In this document: positions 49,432 through 61,705 of the stretch, piece by piece
Layout: every line of letters begins with the position of its first letter
How positions within the stretch are numbered: the first letter of the stretch is position 1
Assembly: GCA_013400975.1 (NCBI GenBank)
Contig: WBMZ01002687.1
Location: 1 to 64,000, forward strand
Length of the DNA: 64,000 bases
Source: Atrichornis clamosus
Taxonomy: Eukaryota; Chordata; Aves; Passeriformes; Menuridae
Reading direction: 5' to 3'
Program-made: the position numbers and the translations under genes
The notes under the pieces: model-generated
The model's database searches: none
What the model was told of the DNA's origin: nothing
Seen by the model: only the letters and a program-made list of their open reading frames with translations

Positions 49432-52400
49432 CCCAGAATCCCACCCTAATTCTATCTCTGACATATGATCTTGTATTTTTATCTATTACCTTAAACTCAT
49501 AATTGCAAAAACAGAGCTCTGTGTTGGCCCCATAAAATTGTGTACTCAAGGAAGTTCTTGAATTTGACAATCACCAAATAATATGGCAAAAAAATTAGGA
49601 CACGTGTCTATGAGAAATAGGCCACCTAAATTTCCTTTTTGCAGAGTAGTTTAAATTAAACAAAGTATAAAAGCAAACCATTTATATATTCTTGCAACAC
49701 ATATTAATGATTGCCAGTAGAAGGAAAGATGGAAAAATAATCAGCTGGACATCCTGTGCAGAATATTTTGGACTTCTGAGTGATCTCAAGCCATGTATTC
49801 CATTAGTAATCACACTCATGGGGTGCTGTGAATTTAGACAGGGCAATTCAGGAGGTTGCTGTCCCATCTGTCCACGCCACCTTCCTGCCAAGCACTCTGC
49901 CATAACAGCAGCAGAAAAAATGAAAATACGTAAGCCGTTGACATGTGATCTCTAACCACAAGCAAGGCTGGGATCAGAACAGTACAACAGGTTGAACTGC
50001 AATGAGCAAGGCACACAAACACATCTGCTTCTGTCTTACTTTCCAAAACATCTCTAACTGGTGTTGGGCAGGAAGGTGAGCTACCAGGGCAAGAGGATTG
50101 TTTTAAGTCACAGTAGCTGTTTGCCTTCCTGAACTTAACTCATAATATCACAATTTCTTCCTTTTGTGCTCTTCTCTGCTGTGCTCAAGGCGTCAGTGTG
50201 GCTGCCTGGGTCAGTGCCGGGACAAGCATTTCAAAAGGGCAGCCCACATGTGTGGTCTGACAGAATTTTTCACAGTCTGGTGTCCGCCAAGGGGAGGAAA
50301 GAGTCTGTACTTAAATACCTCATTTAGTGATGCACAGCACTTTGAGTCCATCCTGTATTCCCTAACCCAAGAAAACCCAGACAAACATGTGCCTTAGCCG
50401 AGGTATCCGGTGCAGGATTCTCTGCTGCCAGCCCTCCCAGTACACCCAGAGACACGACACAGTCACCAGTACTACTAGTACATAAAAAAGTATTTAAGTT
50501 GTATCTTTTACATAGCTTAAACATGGCAACGACTTGTACAAATAATGAATTAAACCTAATTTCTTTAGGTGTTTGCAGTCATTAGTGCTCATTGCTGAGG
50601 AATCCATTATTTATCTATTTAAACAGTGCTCCTGTTCTTGGCACAGAGAAGCACCAAATGAAATGTTAATTTTTGCATGTTTAAAGTTCAGTGAGGGGAA
50701 TGCAAGCATGGAAATGAATTTCACCAGTGAGGCAACAAAACAATAGCAAATTGAGCTGCATAGCAATGTCCTTTCCTCTTTCAACTAATAGGAATTCACT
50801 ATTTCATGGAAAGAAATTCATGGTTTGGGTCATTCTTGCTAGGTTATGTGATAAAAGCTCATCTGCAAGCCCACAAAGGAGCAGAGAGTTACAACTGTTA
50901 AAATGTCCCTTGACTCTTTTTTTTAAAGATTTTGGTATGTAGCAAGTTCCTCCCTGCCCTCCTGACACAGTACTTCAGCTTGATAGAAATATCTTGTGCT
51001 TCTTGAGTGCTGGTGAGAGATGTAGATTTCCCAGACAAGGATGCAAGAGTCTGAGGCACATCAGTGAGCCAGTAGAAGGAAAATAGGAGGACCCTGCTTC
51101 AGATGCTGCATCCCCTAGAAGAGACACAGGTTGATCCCTTGGAAACCTTTGGACTGAGGCTTCCAAGAGAGTGTAAAGATTAATCACAAAGAGAGAAAAA
51201 AGTCTCTGAGTTAAACATGGCCATGTTTAGGTATTTGTTAACCTAACTAGTCCCTCATTTAAGCCAGTGGAATAAACCAATCACTCAACATGTGAGAAGT
51301 GAAGTGTCAAGAATAGTAAATGAAGGCAACTAATAAATGATGTGTTGGAAGAAGGAAGCCACTCTTGCAGAGAACAAGGCCAGCAACGTGGCTGAAAAGG
51401 GGAGCTTAGAGATGGTGCTGGTTTTGAATATTTGCATTTGCTTTCTCCAAACATGTGTCATTTTGAGAAATTGAAGTGTGCTGTTTATTCTCAGCATTCC
51501 CCTTTGGTTCATTTTCATTGCAACATATGGTATTAATTTCATATTGCAGAGCTCCTCAAACAGATCACACAGTTCAAATTATGAATTTGAAAGAAGAAAG
51601 TTGACACTGAAGTCTGTTAGCGGTGCTTGCTGGAACTTAAAGAAATTTTCAGATTTGTTTTAGTTTTTTTTAAATTTTTTCTAGTTAGGAAAATGAAGCT
51701 TTTAAGTGCCAATGCAAAGGAAAGTATTTTGAAGTTCAAGGGCCTTTTGATAAATGACGGAAGACAATACTTAAAGCTATTATTGCATTTCCCCTGCAGT
51801 CCAGTGCTGTTTGTACTAAAGAGATAATTGTGACAAGGAATGCATAAAACCCTCTTTGTTTGATTTTCAGGGAGAGAAATCTAGCATGCTTGAAAGACAG
51901 CATTACAAGGAGCCTGACCAAGTGTTTGCATAACAAATGCTTGGCAGCCGTTTTACTGGCATATAATCTAATATGTGATGCCTTCAAAATGTTGAACAGG
52001 ATTTTTTATACAATATTCTAGTAAAAGATAGCAAAGGTAAAAGACACTGAGAAACCAAATAATCAAAGAGTTAAGCTGCCATGCTGTGACTGCTTTCTTG
52101 TTGGGAGACACAAGACATGGCATGTGAGCTTGGACTTATTTCAGGTATCAAATTTTCTCTTTGTAACAATTATTTTTTAGCTTATTACCAAAGTCTAAAT
52201 GTTTTGACATATTACAACTTGCTTTTTCACCAAAAAAACCTTCTCAATGCTCCTGTCATCTTTGCCTAGAAACTGCTGAATAATATCATGCTATTTCTGT
52301 GGGACAGGGTTATTAAAGCACTTTCTTAGTACATGACAAAGACTTTGAATTGCGGATGAGAGTCTGAAGAAATTAACCTGAATGAGAAATATTAAAGAAA

Positions 52401-52509
52401 AATAATAATCCTAAAGAAAAGTAAAAGATTTTGTTTGAAGTCAAACAGAAGTTATCTATGTTTATTTCAAATGTTATTTTTCCCAAAACCTCTGATTCAG
52501 CTATCTAGG
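49432..52509. other. Non-coding DNA, no clear feature
   Basis: The section 50160-50480 is richer in G+C than its surroundings and contains short overlapping frames, none recognisable. The section 51430-51990 looks complex and free of repeats, but I cannot show conservation from one sequence. Confidence 0.45.
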
Positions 52510-52560
52510 AAAAAAACCCACAAGCAAACCAAAACAACAAACCCCCCACCACCACCATCA
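52510..52560. repeat. A/C-rich tract with a short (ACC)n run
   Basis: An A run leads into caaaccaaaacaacaaacc, a C run and caccaccaccatca. Confidence 0.8.
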
Positions 52561-55500
52561 TAGTATATTCACCTCAGAGTGAGAGACAGATGAATTTTAA
52601 AATATTGTACTGAAATCCCAGTGTCCTGATACACTGTGGTAAAATATTACCAGTAATTTAAGAACTAGCATAATCCATAGCCACACTATGAATACCTGAT
52701 TTCAAACACCCTGATCCTTGTTGGGAAATTACTATTTTAACATTGCACTAATGCACAATGTCAGACTTTTGGGGTTTGCTCCTGAGTTGTTGGGAATGAT
52801 TAACACTTTGTCGTGTTTCTGAAACAGAGCACCACCATTACAACCCATGACTTTAAAGAAACCACCACTGCTCATCTTATTTCCATCATATGAATGCACA
52901 AACTACAAGTATACAAACTGTGACAACAGATGACTGAATGACAGGCACATGTCTTCTGAAAATGTCAGATGTTAAATGGAAAGTATTATGGTTAATCCCA
53001 GTATCTTTGGAGTTTATAAAATTATTATTTCTACCACTATATAGAAAAGACTGCAGGTATGGGAGCCATCTGTGAAGATTTATGTGTCTGTTACAGCAAG
53101 AGTGACACTGGACAGTTGAGCTGGAGGAAGATTGAAAGAGGGCCAACCAAAGGAATAATTCCATTTAAGAGTTGCTTGGGATGCCTGGGCACATGAAGTC
53201 CCTGCTCACAAGTGAGGAAGAAAAGATGGAGATTTAGTCTATTCACTACAGAACAACTCACCATTATCAACTTCTTTCTGATCTCTGAAAAGGGTGACAC
53301 CCTTCAGACAATGTGCTCTGTGGGGTACAAAACAGGTGGCTTTCAAGTTTTTATTCAGGCATAAATATGGGTGAGATTCACTTCCCAGCATATTTTGTCT
53401 TTTGTATTTGGTTAGTTAATAGCTATATACAGGGAGATAAGGTATCATTTATGAGGTGGAATAGCTGTATATTGTGTATTTGATGGGAAATAGAAGTCCT
53501 GTAACTAAAAATAATCAAGGTTATACAATAAAATTAACAGTGTAATGCTCATAAGAATTTACAATTATTTGTTTTCTGTGCTGCTTAGTATTTATTTTGT
53601 AAGTGTTGTTTCAGCACCTTTTTGCACAAGATGAAAGAAAATAAGTAAAATGCTTTGTAAATCAAGTAGAAAAGAGACATAGTCTTTCTCTCTCTCTGCT
53701 TCCCACCCACATGTACATCTTGATCAGTTGTGCAGAAAAAAGACACACTTTAAGGAAGGAATACTTTCAGCATTGTAATGATGGTCAGCAAAAACACTGC
53801 AGGTGCATGATTCATGTGAATGAATCAGCTAGCTCTCTGACTAGTAATGTCGGAAAATGGCAAATGGAGTAGTTTGTTCACACATCTGAATGGCATTTTT
53901 ATGCCTTCTTTAAATTTAGGAAGCAACAAAAAAATCAGTAGTTTTTCTACATAATAAGAATGAATGTGTTACTTAAAGAAAGAACACTAATATTGTCAGC
54001 TGAGATTTTGTTCAGATAAGAACACTGCTGCTTTTTGGTCAGTCTGTGCAAAAAGTCGCATATTTTATGGCAAGAGGAATTTTCTAGAGAATTAGCTTCT
54101 AAATTAGCTTTTAGTTCTTCCTTTTGAAAATGCCTGAGCTCTTTTTAAATGAAATGAAGACTATGAAGATATGTAAAGGAATTTAATTCCAAATATACTA
54201 AAATAATTTAGTAGCTGAATTTGGCTGAAATCAAGAGGAATTGTGTGCATCATGTCATTCTTCTTATATCCATTGATATTAATAGTCAAACCTCCAAGAT
54301 GACTTAGCATCTATAAAATCATATGAATTAATGCAAAAGCCCACACAACAGCTTTATGATCTCTCATATGGACAGTCTGACACAAGGCAAAAAACTGCCA
54401 TTAAAACTTTGATAAGTGTTATACAGTCATGTATTAGGTTGGACAAGAATGAAACACCCTTAGGAAATGAGTTATTACCACTGCTGAAGGGTATATAAAA
54501 GAGTTATGAAACTTTCTTGTTTCTTTTTTTATTTGCATCAATAATTCAGATTAAGATGTCATGCCCTGATGCAGTCCCAGCAATATATCTAAATGCTCTC
54601 TTTACTTGTAATAACTTCTTTCCATATCTGGCAGAAACTCTCAGAAGTTTTCTTGTGGCAGCTTCAGATCTCAGCACAGTAGTGCCATGAGATTTAAGTT
54701 GCAGAATTTAAACTTCCATCTTTGTACATAGATCTTGAACAAGAGCTTACTTCTTCCTTAAAATGTCAGAGTTCTGACTGTAGTATGCATTAAAAAAGGA
54801 TATGCTAGATGGTTCTCTGTACCAGCAGATGTTAGTGCATCCTAGGAGCTGATCTAGCCCGACAGGTTTCCAGAACTGCTCCCACCTCTGAGAGTGACTG
54901 GGGGCACACAGGTCTGAGTAACTGATTTGTGAAGAGTTAGAGGAGTCCTCTACTTACAGAAAATGAGGAACAGTTAAAAGTGACTATGGGAGCGAAGGAG
55001 GTCTTGTACTTGAGGAATGTGTAAGAGGAGAAACAACTTGTAAGGGGCAAAACAATATTTTCCTCCTGCAGCTTCTAAGTCAAGTCTTGCCAGTCTCCTA
55101 AAATTTTACAGGAAACACAAAAAACAGTACAGCTAGTAAACTACTGACTCCTATCACCTCCCCTTTATAACTCTTTTAGGTACACATTTTGCTCCCACTT
55201 ATTTGTCTCAGCTGTCCTGTCTCGTTGCTTTATGGATGGAAAACTGAAAGGAGTCCAAGACAGGAAAATTAAATACCCTCTATATTTCTGTAGAACTTTG
55301 AGGTAGCTCTGACTGCTGACAAAACAGTTTTGCATGAGGAACAGGAAAATACAGCAAGATAGTATGTTTTCTTTTTTTTCCATAATCCTTGTGAAATAGA
55401 GAAAATTATCTCTGAATTTCAAACAAACAAAAAAAAGATGGATTGCTTTCCTACTCATTCTGAGAGAGCAAGGACATAAAAAGTAACCATGTGGATTGAA

Positions 55501-57987
55501 GCTGTAGAACTTTTTGGAAACTTGCTGTCAAATGAAGAAAAATTGCCTTATTTTGCATTAGCTAAACAAATGTCTAACAAAAAGAAAATTCGCAGCAAAA
55601 ATCTAGCAGACAGTCAGAAATGCCAATAGTTCTTTGAATATTCTTGCCTGGTTTTGTTCCACTTTTTCCACTGGCTTAAATCAAAGTCTGTTTAAATTAA
55701 GCAACTGAATAACCACCTTATTTATTTTGCATTGCTGAGTTGAGGAAAACTGGTGAGTTTTTCCCTCCCCAGCTGGTGTATGCCCGAGCTTTCTAAACTC
55801 TCATGTGTTCATCTTACAGAAAAAAAAATCAGCATCTGCAAAGAATGAGCCCCTTATAAATCTACAGACAAAAATGGACTATAAAATTCTGCTGACAGAG
55901 CAAGAGTTGAGTATTTGTGACCTTCAGGCTGCCTGTCATGAAAAGTCTAGCACTACATTTAAGCATCAAAAATGCCCCATGAGAAATGTTGTTTGTTCTG
56001 TTATTGAGAGATTTTTCTATTAGTCCCTTAAATTGATGCCGAATGTTGTGTTTACTGAAAGTAATTTTTTCATGTAAAACTTAATTTAAGTTCCATGTTG
56101 TCTTTTGGGTTCTTGACAGAGCATCTTAATACTATGGTACTGATTATTGTTTCCTTCCAGCTGACTGCAATGTGAATTGAAAGTACCTTCTAGCTACATA
56201 AAAGAGTGTTTTACTGCTCAAGTACACATTTATAAGAGTAGCAGTTCATGCAATGTCAAAAAGTCTGGGTTTTTTCCCTTTCCTTTTCTGTGCAAACTCT
56301 CTCCATCAGACATGCACATGCTCTAAACAGCTCTGTACTAGTAGATCCATTAATGCATTTTGACTTTTTCAAGCACTATTAAAAAGTTACATACCCTTTA
56401 AATCTCTAATATCAAAATTGTTTCAATAAGTTCTAAATTTGCTTTTAGCATTCTTTTATTCTTTGGATTGATTTTAACAATAAAGAATCTAGCACAGTCC
56501 CTGTAAAACCAGATATGTGTTGCTAAAACATCTTTTGCCTTCCAAAATGGAACAGCAAATAAATAATATAAAAATCAGTATAAATGTATCAAATGCTCGT
56601 CACAAGCGGAATTATGTTATAAAATTATTTTGAAAAAGCACACATGGGTGATATTAATGTAACTTTTTTACATTTTAAGTGTTCAGGTTTTGTCCACTTG
56701 ACTACTATGCCATACAGCGATTGCAAACTGAAGTGTCATAATTTCATTAAGATTTGATTTTTGCTTATAATTTCTTCCTTTTCTTCTTGGGTTATTTATT
56801 AATAAATGTCCTGATATCTGTCCTCTTCAGGGGTAATGTAGAGATAGAACTTCTACAGCTGAAGTTGAAACACAGAATCAAATTTAGGCCTTCAGCTGAC
56901 CAGAGTGTGTTTCAGGTCACGTCTGAATTAGATCTAAACCTTTTATCACAAGTCACAATGAGAACATTTATCTTTAAAAATAGCAGACCTTGTGACAGAA
57001 TGTGTTTCAAATAAACCATACTTTAGACACAAGACAGTGAGAAAGTATTTCTTTTCTTCTTTGTAAAGACTTTCAACATTCCAAGTGGAAAGTCTAACTT
57101 TTCTTTTGCAAACGTGATAAAAAAATGTAGGGGGAAAAAAAAAAGAAGTGTATTATTCAGTAAGAAAACTGTTTTGTCCCACTTTCCTATGTCCCTGGTG
57201 CAATTATTTCATAAGATCTGCACCTACCCAATCATCTTTCCACTTCGGCCCAGTTCACTCTTGAGAGCATTGGGGAAGATAAAACATCAAAAGATTTACA
57301 GATGTTAAGAGATATGCCTGCTTCTGTGATTTAAAAAACCACAGGTTCAGCAGAGTCACAGATGGAAACTAGATCAGCCCTATGGAACTTTTCTTGTTTT
57401 TTCCATTTTGGCTTTTATATAGCTCCTACTTTTTTCTTCTAGGAACTTCTTGTATATAGGATATATATCAAATGTTTCTGGCTGGAAAATAAATTACTCA
57501 GACTCATTCAGCTTGCCACAGAGCTGCTGAAGAGTGAACCTGTTCAGAGGGATGTTTGCAAGACACAGCTTACTGCTGCATAACAAATTCCAAATGCTTC
57601 ATAGATCATGTCCTAAAGCAACCATAACTGTCCACAAATTCGGTGAAGTCATTGTCTAGTCAAAGAAAACCATATTAAAATCTGTTGTAACTATTTACAA
57701 AAATATAACACACCTCCTGCTTGTAATTTCATGCTGAGAAATCCAATAAACAACATGGTATCTTCCAACCAGCAAAGCATTTCCACTTAGTTTAAAATTA
57801 CAGATGAATGTTCCAGCTTGAAAGAAGGACACACCTCTTAGATAAACTTCTCACATAATGAAATGGCGTTTTTTTGAATAAATAAATTTCTAAAAGTGTC
57901 AGTAGCATCTATCAATCAGACAGGTTGGTTGGTTAAATATTCATAGGAACTTTGCAGTAATCGTTAAACTCCTTAAGCCTTTTGAAT
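52561..57987. other. Long non-coding stretch, no clear feature
   Basis: About 5.4 kb contain no recognised interspersed repeat. A short (TC)n run lies near 53687-53698. Frames up to 97 codons (55165-55458, -) have no recognisable domain. Confidence 0.5.
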
Positions 57988-58010
57988 TTTCAGTAGGTCA
58001 CCTACTGAAA
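57988..58010. repeat. Perfect 23-bp palindrome (11-bp arms, 1-base centre)
   Basis: The left arm is tttcagtaggt (57988-57998), the centre is c (57999), and the right arm is acctactgaaa (58000-58010). The arms are exact reverse complements. The centre contains AGGTCA (57995-58000), a nuclear-receptor-type half-site. Confidence 0.97.
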
Positions 58011-58908
58011 TCAGATTTGCTTGCAGCACTCTCTGGCTTCTTCCTAAAAGAGGCTACAGGAAATGGTAAAAAATCATGCTGTTGGTAAGGTTTCATTATT
58101 CATCTTAAACATTACAAATTGTCACTTTTCCCTAAAACATGTAATGAATTAATTCCTAAGTTGGATTTGCAATGCAAACAACAAGCTTGCAAAGAGCATA
58201 TTGGCCATACTTTGACTTTTACATTAATTCACTCAAATAGTCTCAGATAAGTCTATTTCAGACCAAAAAATAATAGTAATTTAGGTTATTATGAATAAAA
58301 TTACAATATACCAGAGAATCTTGATGTTAGTGGAAAAATAACTCCTTAATATTAATATTTTACAATAAACATTATAACTCCATAGAAAGCTCTATGCCAT
58401 CCTGCTGGAACTGAAATGATTTTAGTATAAATTACCTATTCAGATAGGTGAGCATTAGAATAGAAAATACATGGGCCAGAGTAATTTATTTCTAAAAGTG
58501 GAACCTCAGAGATATTCATGTTTAAGATAAACTTGCACTGGAAAACTGTGTCTTGTTAAACATGTGTAACAGTTTATATTACAAAACCTGTTTTTAATCT
58601 GCTTATGATTTCTCCATAATTTAGTCATAGGTTTGGCTTTCATGTGATGGAGTGTACAAGACCCTAAATGTCCTGAAAACACTTTTATTCCCCTTGGTTA
58701 CTCCCCAGGCACACTCAGCAACTGTTTTAAAGGCGCTTAAGTACTTTGATACCAAACTTTTACTTGGTAAATTTTAGAGAATAACATTCTTGGCAAACTT
58801 TAAAGCAAGAACCAATTAAAGTAAGGCATTTCACAAAGCACTGACTGAGCAAACTCTAACCCATCCAAATTTAAGTTAGCCGGATTTTGACACAAGGAAG
58901 TTAGGAGT
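58011..58908. other. A+T-rich non-coding DNA, no feature seen
   Basis: Nothing is recognised. Confidence 0.5.
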
Positions 58909-58944
58909 AGAAGGAGAGGGAGAGGAAGAGAAAGAAAGAAAGAG
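58909..58944. repeat. Pure purine (GA-rich) tract, 36 bases
   Basis: The tract is uninterrupted A/G on the + strand, reading through gaggaagagaaagaaagaaa. Confidence 0.93.
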
Positions 58945-61601
58945 CTGTAGTCATTGTCTTGGATCCAAACACAATCTCAGTTGCTGTAAGATCCGAGGCA
59001 GTGGGACGTGTCAAGGATGCACACCCGTGTCACGGCCTTTTACCTGCTCTGGTTCCTCCCCACAGGTGGGGCTTTTGGTGTGCCAGTGGCTTGGTAGCCA
59101 CTTTGGGGCTGCACCAGAGTCTCCATGGGCGGGATGTGGAGCAGTGCACTGCACCACCGTCACTGAACTTACCCTGCCCCTCCCCAAACACCCTCTAGTT
59201 GTTTTGAGACGTTAATAATTTCTCTGGTCTCCTGCACCCCTGTAGAGAAGTGATTTCTGTACAGTAAAAGTCAACAATTTTATACAGATTTCTGGAAGGG
59301 TAATCATGTTTAAAGTATTTTGTGTTAATGAATGCTTAGCAATTCCATCTTTCTAAAACCATTACTGCAATTTCTTAGCTTTTGTACTCTATAGGCACCT
59401 TGACAAAAAAAGTTTTACTTTTCCTGCCTCAGATGTAAATAGAAATATACTGCTCCAATTCTGGGGCATTTGGTCAACTGTTTTACTAATTCATTTTGTC
59501 TCAAAATCAAGCATCCTGCCCCAGTCCTCCAGTCTCAAGCACTTCCTCTCAGGAAGACAGGTTCCTGTCCTGCTGTCAGGACACACTAGTCTGTCACCTA
59601 AAATTCCATGCAGCCATGATCCTGTTATTATCCTCTATTAATAATCTTCTAAAATCTTTCTGCTACATAATGACTTCATGCATAACAACCCCTCTGATAT
59701 CAGTGTTGTGGCCTAGAAGTTATACGTTCCTTATCATTTTGTTTAAATCTAAGAGGCAAGTATGCAAGATGAAGCCTCTGACATAAAACTCTAAGGAATT
59801 ATTAGGCCTTGCTATACCTATATCTAAATAAGTGAATCTCCTCTGCTTTTCTGAAACTTTAGATCAAGATGACTTTCAGAGTAAAAACACTTTGCACATT
59901 GATAATGGAATGATGAACAGCCTCATAAAAAATAAAAAGGAAACACCTGAAAACATAGCACACTCACTTGCTTTTTTATCTCTTTTTCTTTGACAGAGTT
60001 TAGGTTGCAATTTGCTTTCTCCTTGTGTCCTGCAGGGGACAGCAGATTTGTAGATGGACTGATTAGTAAGACAGAGATGTTTCTCTGGTTTTTCTCATTT
60101 TTCTCTGCCACCTCAAGAGGAGCAGGAGTCACTCTCGGTGGCAGTGGTGTCACTGCGGTTTGTGGCCCCAATGACAAATCCTTTTGCACAAGTCCCTTGT
60201 GCTTCTAACTCATGCCCACAGGACCCATTCAGCCACACTTGTCTTAGTTTGCAATATTTCGTGGAACCTAAAACATCAATCCCAAAACCTATAGTGTTTT
60301 TCCAAATTATAGTAATAATTTGAAAAACTGGAGGTAAGAGAAAACTATTAATTCAGAAGAGGAAAAAAAAAAAAGTAATTTTCAGAATACTCAAATTCTT
60401 TTTCCAGTTTTTTACAGTTAAAATCACGATTAGGTTCTCTGACAGAGAACACAATTCAGAAAGTATATTATCATTTTCTGTAGAACTGAGCAACTGTACC
60501 TTTCAATGCCAGTGGGACATAATGTTTATTTGGAAGAAAAATGTGTAGTGCAATATCTGCTTTCACATTGCTTTCTGTCTTTAAGATCTAACTTCCTCCT
60601 TCTGGCTCCTCTGGACCAGACCATCGATCATTCTGCATTCTGGAAAATAGAAACAAACATCTTTCAGGAGCTGCCTTTAGGGATGTATGAATGCCAAAAT
60701 GTCTCCAAATAACCTTCTGTAGTAGTAGTCTAACACTGTATTTGCTGTCAGATGCCCTTCTAGCTGTATTTGTTCATGATGCAACATGGATGAAGTAAAC
60801 GTGAAGAATTTCAGTCAAGCACCATGCATCCTTTACGTCTTGAAAGAATATTTCTCACAGCAGTTTCTGAGGTTAATTAGGACTGATTCCTTTGCCTCCA
60901 TGATGGTTGGAGGGTGTCTGAGACAATATTTGCAGGGGCTAATACCATCCTCCATCAACTGGAAAAATGGATAAAACTGCCTTCAGGCACTGTTCTATTA
61001 TTCCATATTCTGCTAGTTCTCCTGTTCAGCTACAACTTTTTTACCTCACCATGTCTATTTGAGTCTAACATTGCTTTTCTCTGCACAGTGCTTCAGCTCC
61101 GTACCAAAGAGTATTTGGAGCAAGGATGGTGCTTTTACATCTATCATCCATGTTTGCAATGGAAAGATATTAATAATATATCTACACACATACTATTACC
61201 TTCACAAGTTCTGCCTGGAGGGTAAGAGATCCACACACATTTGATTACTTGGACACTTTTACACAAAAGTGATCTTTGAAGAAGTAATCTAGGGCTTAAA
61301 AATAAAACAAAAAAACCCTGTTTACTGCACCATTGCATCCTCTAGTCTGGGGCCAGAAGAGAAGGCAGAGCCTTTAAAGACACTCCTCAGTGGTACGATG
61401 AGGTATATAATTCACTGTGAGATTGCGTTAGCCATTAATTACAGAAATTACTCAAAATGCAAGTAATTCCACAAAACAGGGAAGTAATTCATTATTCACA
61501 CCTGCTCACTCTCTTCTGTGAGTAGATGTAACTAAACAGTGGAATTTTTCTTCCATAAATATGTGCTTGAAAATTAGATGTTCACCTTTACTAATTATAA
61601 T
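58945..61601. other. Non-coding DNA, no clear feature
   Basis: A G+C-richer patch at about 58960-59200 is open in two frames (79 and 62 codons). The frame at 60914-61225 reaches 103 codons. None resembles a family I know. Confidence 0.45.
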
Positions 61602-61705
61602 ATCATAGAATAGTTTGGGTTGGAAGTGACCTTTAAGGGTCATCTAGTTCAACACCTGCTGAAATCAGCAGGAGCATCTTCAGCTAGGAGACAGGACACA
61701 GCAAT
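61602..61705 (-). mobile_element. CR1 LINE, short 3' end fragment
   Basis: The + strand reads atcatagaatagtttgggtt then ggaagtgacctttaagggtc and atctagttcaacacctgctg, followed by agcaggagcatcttcagcta. This is the reverse complement of the CR1 3' terminus. Similarity fades after about 61705, so only about 100 bp survive. Confidence 0.88.

Noticed and set aside
60914..61225. 103-codon frame on the + strand
   Set aside because: It overlaps two other open frames of similar size and has no domain or known relative.
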